From Oleispira sp963933055 (GTDB lineage Bacteria > Pseudomonadota > Gammaproteobacteria > Pseudomonadales > Oceanobacteraceae): a DNA stretch of 56,371 nucleotides. The notes below the pieces were generated by a model. The model did no database searches. It was given only the letters and a program-made list of their open reading frames with translations, and was not told the origin of the DNA. Each line of letters begins with the position of its first letter. Position 1 is the first letter of the stretch. A program made the translations under genes and the position numbers. The stretch lies in contig CAWVSY010000021.1 in assembly GCA_963933055.1 (NCBI GenBank), positions 1 through 56,371 of the forward strand, written 5' to 3'. Positions 53,697 to 56,371 of this stretch are shown piece by piece.

Positions 53697-53847
53697 GATT
53701 TTTCACTTTTAACATCATTTGGGTTTATCACGTCATTCTAACAGATGAAATGCCGATATATTAAATACTGTCGTAACTTTTCTGCTTTAAGAGAGTGTTT
53801 TATGTCTAGACTTAAAAGAATGCTATTTATAAAACAATAGGCCCTGC

Positions 53848-56169
53848 ATGAACTTGAAAATAAAACAGCAACTGATTATTGCTTTCATTGTCATTTCAGC
53901 CATTTCAATTCTTGTCTCCGCAAGCTTGATTGGTAATAACGCGATTAACGAATCAAAAATAGCGATTAAACATCAAGTAGAACAGCAACTAATTGCCGCT
54001 AGAGATCTCAAGAAAAATCAGATTAAAGACTATTTCAGTCTCATCGACCATCAAATAAAAATCGTTTCTTCCATGCCCTGGGTGGTCGATGCCGCAGATT
54101 ATATGAAGACGGCATTTTTTGATTACCCCTTACAAACGGGTGGGAAAATAGAAATATCAGCGCTAAAGAATTATTACGACAACCAATTTGATCGTACCTT
54201 CAAAGCACACAATGACAATCAATCGGCCAATACCGACCAGTTACTCGCAGAAATGAGCGATAACGCCCTCTTTCTCCAGCAAGATTACATCGCACTCAAC
54301 AAAAGTAGCCTAGGCAATAAAGATGAGCTCATTAAAAGCAATAATAATTCTGCCTATGACTTACTTCACCGCGAATACCATCCAGCATTAAGGAAATACC
54401 TTAAAACCTTTGGCTATTACGACATTTTTATTATTGAGCCGGATACAGGGCATGTCATTTATTCTGTTTTCAAGGAGCTCGACTATGGCACCTCACTTAT
54501 CACTGGGCCTTATAAAGATAGTGGCCTAGCACAAGCATTCAAACAGGCTATGCAATTACAGAATGCCGATGATACGGTATTAATCGATTTTGCTCCCTAC
54601 ATGCCGTCATATAATGCAGCAGCGTCTTTTATTGCCTCGCCGATCATGCGCGACGGCGAGCGTTTAGGCGTCCTAATCTTTCAAATGCCTATCGATGGCA
54701 TCAATAACATTATGACTAACGATAATGCTTGGAAAGACAGCGGATTTGGTGAATCTGGGGAGACCTACCTTGTTGGCGGTGATGATTTGCTGCGAAGCCA
54801 AAGTCGCTTTTTAATTGAAAATAAAGAAGGCTATTTAGCCGCTATGAAAAATCAAGCTGATGATTTAACACTGGCAAAAATCAATGCATCAGACACCGCC
54901 ATAGGATTACAAAAGGTAGATAATGCTAGCACCAAGGCGGCTAATACAGGTAAATCAGGTATTGCCTACATCAACGACTACCGTGGTGAAGCCGTCATTT
55001 CAGCACATACTCCGATCAAGGTGATGGGATTTGATTGGGTGCTGCTTAGCGAGATTGATCAAAAAGAAGCTTTTGCTTATATCACCCATTTAGTCAGTTC
55101 TGTGATTACAACAACCCTCATCATTGCCATAACATTAATCCTCATTATGGGCGTATTAGGCCTGTTATTCACACGCATGCTCATGAGACCCATCGACGTA
55201 TTTTCTGGTCAAGTCAGTCAAATAACTCGCCAAAAAGACTTAACCATTCGCATACCAATACAAGGGAACAATGAATTTTCCATTCTAGGAAAAGAACTTA
55301 ATACCATGCTGGATAGCCTTGCATCGTTTGTTTTACACATGAAAGAAACCGCGGAGAGTTTAGCCAAAAACTCTGGCCAGCTGCATCAGGCAACGGATAA
55401 TGCGGCAGAAAAAGTGAATCAACAAAACGCTGAAATTAATGCCGCGGCAACCGCAACAACAGAGCTGAGCGCTTCCATTAATGAAGTTGCACACAGTGCA
55501 GAGCAAGCCGCGCTTCAAATGCGAACAACCCGCGACCAAGTTAGCACCAGTATGTCTGTGGCCAATGAAACTCAAGTCGATATTTATCAATTACAAAGCA
55601 ATATGAATACCGCCATTATGGCCATGGGGCAACTGGAAACCGAGAGCCAGGACATTGGTGCAGTATTAGACGTTATTCAAAATATTGCCGAACAAACCAA
55701 CCTGCTCGCCTTAAATGCAGCGATTGAAGCAGCCCGCGCAGGTGAGCAAGGCCGAGGATTTGCAGTCGTCGCAGATGAAGTTCGCACACTTGCAAGTCGA
55801 ACTGCAGATTCAACAGGAGAGATTCGTACAAAGATTGAGTCATTACAAAAAGGGGTCGAAAACGCGATTAATTCAGTACAAGCATCACAGAAAAATACCA
55901 ATACGAGTATTGAGAAAGTGGAATCAACGGTTATCTCGATGAAAAAAGTAACAGGCTACGTTGACCAAGTCGATGACATGAACAATCACATCGCTACCGC
56001 CGCTGAGGAACAAAGCCAAGTGACCGAAGAAGTTAACCGCAACGTTTTATCAATTAAAGATTTATCCGATAACATTTTGGAAATTGCGAGTAACATTACC
56101 GATTCCAGCAATGACGTGAACGCCGTATCCGTGGACATTCTTAAGCAAGTCGACCAGTTTAAGGTTTAG
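53848..56169 (+). CDS. Methyl-accepting chemotaxis protein
   Basis: This 773-residue receptor has TM1 (residues 8-30) and a large periplasmic domain (32-410) with a helical first part (KNQIKDYFSLIDHQIKIV) and tandem Cache-like segments (YYDIFIIEPDTGHVIYSV, GESGETYLVGGDDLLRS, VISAHTPIKVMGFDWVLLSE). TM2 is near 415-440, then HAMP. The signalling tip is EQTNLLALNAAIEAARAGEQGRGFAVVADEVR. There is no C-terminal CheR-binding pentapeptide. The ligand is unknown. It ends at a strong terminator. Confidence 0.94.
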   Translation: MNLKIKQQLIIAFIVISAISILVSASLIGNNAINESKIAIKHQVEQQLIAARDLKKNQIKDYFSLIDHQIKIVSSMPWVVDAADYMKTAFFDYPLQTGGKIEISALKNYYDNQFDRTFKAHNDNQSANTDQLLAEMSDNALFLQQDYIALNKSSLGNKDELIKSNNNSAYDLLHREYHPALRKYLKTFGYYDIFIIEPDTGHVIYSVFKELDYGTSLITGPYKDSGLAQAFKQAMQLQNADDTVLIDFAPYMPSYNAAASFIASPIMRDGERLGVLIFQMPIDGINNIMTNDNAWKDSGFGESGETYLVGGDDLLRSQSRFLIENKEGYLAAMKNQADDLTLAKINASDTAIGLQKVDNASTKAANTGKSGIAYINDYRGEAVISAHTPIKVMGFDWVLLSEIDQKEAFAYITHLVSSVITTTLIIAITLILIMGVLGLLFTRMLMRPIDVFSGQVSQITRQKDLTIRIPIQGNNEFSILGKELNTMLDSLASFVLHMKETAESLAKNSGQLHQATDNAAEKVNQQNAEINAAATATTELSASINEVAHSAEQAALQMRTTRDQVSTSMSVANETQVDIYQLQSNMNTAIMAMGQLETESQDIGAVLDVIQNIAEQTNLLALNAAIEAARAGEQGRGFAVVADEVRTLASRTADSTGEIRTKIESLQKGVENAINSVQASQKNTNTSIEKVESTVISMKKVTGYVDQVDDMNNHIATAAEEQSQVTEEVNRNVLSIKDLSDNILEIASNITDSSNDVNAVSVDILKQVDQFKV

Positions 56170-56193
56170 TACCGCGCCTAAATAACACATATA

Positions 56194-56233
56194 AAAAAGC
56201 CGCTGTCTTTCATTAAAAAAACAGCGGCTTTTT
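56194..56233. terminator. Strong terminator after the chemotaxis receptor
   Basis: 13-bp stem AAAAAGCCGCTGT/ACAGCGGCTTTTT (56194-56206, 56221-56233) with A and T tracts on both sides, usable in both directions. Confidence 0.88.
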
Positions 56234-56273
56234 ATTACAACCTATTCAAAAACTTTGAATAATTTCAAATTAG

Positions 56274-56371
56274 AAATTACTTCAAACGTTCCCATTCAGT
56301 AGCAATATCTCGACTCAAGAGCCCCATACCAATACTGAATAGTCTCATTCAAATTACTTCAAACGTTCCCA
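56274..56371. repeat. 21-bp direct repeat with 77-bp spacing at the window end
   Basis: The 21 bases 56274-56294 recur exactly at 56351-56371, the last bases given. On the reverse strand each copy reads WERLK then TAA, in different frames. It looks like the duplicated 3' end of a reverse-strand gene lying to the right. Left flanks differ at once; the right flank of the second copy is outside the window. Confidence 0.8.

Noticed and set aside
53752..53759. GCCGATAT resembling a flagellar sigma-28 -10 before the chemotaxis receptor
   Set aside because: No matching TAAA-type -35 at the required spacing.

Overview
The window is ordinary-looking chromosome of a moderately AT-rich gammaproteobacterium. 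Several gene orders match Pseudomonas and its relatives: barA/gacS divergent from cysM-rlmD-relA-mazG, the algU/mucA-type stress operon, lepA-DUF4845-rnc-era-recO-pdxJ-acpS, and ppc/adk. Low GC, many marine-type families and a Pseudomonas-like backbone suggest an Oceanospirillales-type marine bacterium (Oleispira/Thalassolituus/Bermanella-like). That placement is inference from gene order and style, not from a search. No tRNA, rRNA, CRISPR array, prophage or insertion sequence was recognised.

Layout. 1-2.0 kb: the end of a SuhB-family gene that has lost its catalytic motifs, a strong terminator, a membrane-anchored cold-shock protein and slyX. 2.2-14 kb: plsB, then rsmJ-uppP, tsaB, a histone H1-like protein, adk, ppc, a conserved hypothetical and mazG. 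13.5-21 kb: relA, rlmD and cysM facing the hybrid sensor kinase barA. 21-27 kb: the acpS-pdxJ-recO-era-rnc-DUF4845-lepA block (reverse strand), with no lepB where it usually lies. 27-30.6 kb: the envelope-stress operon rpoE-rseA-rseC-mucD, with an apparent sigma-E autoregulatory promoter and no rseB/mucB. 30.7-34.3 kb: nadB, ygfX, sdhE and ygfZ in their conserved arrangement. 34.3-39.9 kb: two tandem HDOD genes, a hydroxyisobutyryl-CoA hydrolase-like gene, an orphan membrane protein, a lipoprotein lipase, a hotdog thioesterase and a DUF3565 protein.

39.9-46.2 kb is the least conventional part: five reverse-strand genes encoding a PepSY membrane protein, a leucine-rich-repeat protein kinase, a lipoprotein with an internal repeat, an OmpR-family regulator and its histidine kinase. 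Direct TCACAA/G repeats at 11-bp multiples precede the lipoprotein gene and could be the regulator's site. The kinase gene appears to start at TTG, with its ribosome-binding site folded into a 12-bp hairpin. This cluster is the best candidate for a little-described system. 46.5-56.2 kb returns to common genes: proS with a lytic transglycosylase, a TlpA-like lipoprotein with a YihY membrane protein, the tightly overlapping arsC-wrbA-DUF2069-ytoQ operon, an acidic zinc-ribbon protein and a chemotaxis receptor. The last 100 bases hold a 21-bp direct repeat that runs to the end of the window.

Most genes are housekeeping. Shared themes are translation and rRNA modification (rsmJ, rlmD, tsaB, lepA, rnc, era, proS), stress signalling (relA, barA, rpoE, mucD) and envelope building (plsB, uppP, acpS).
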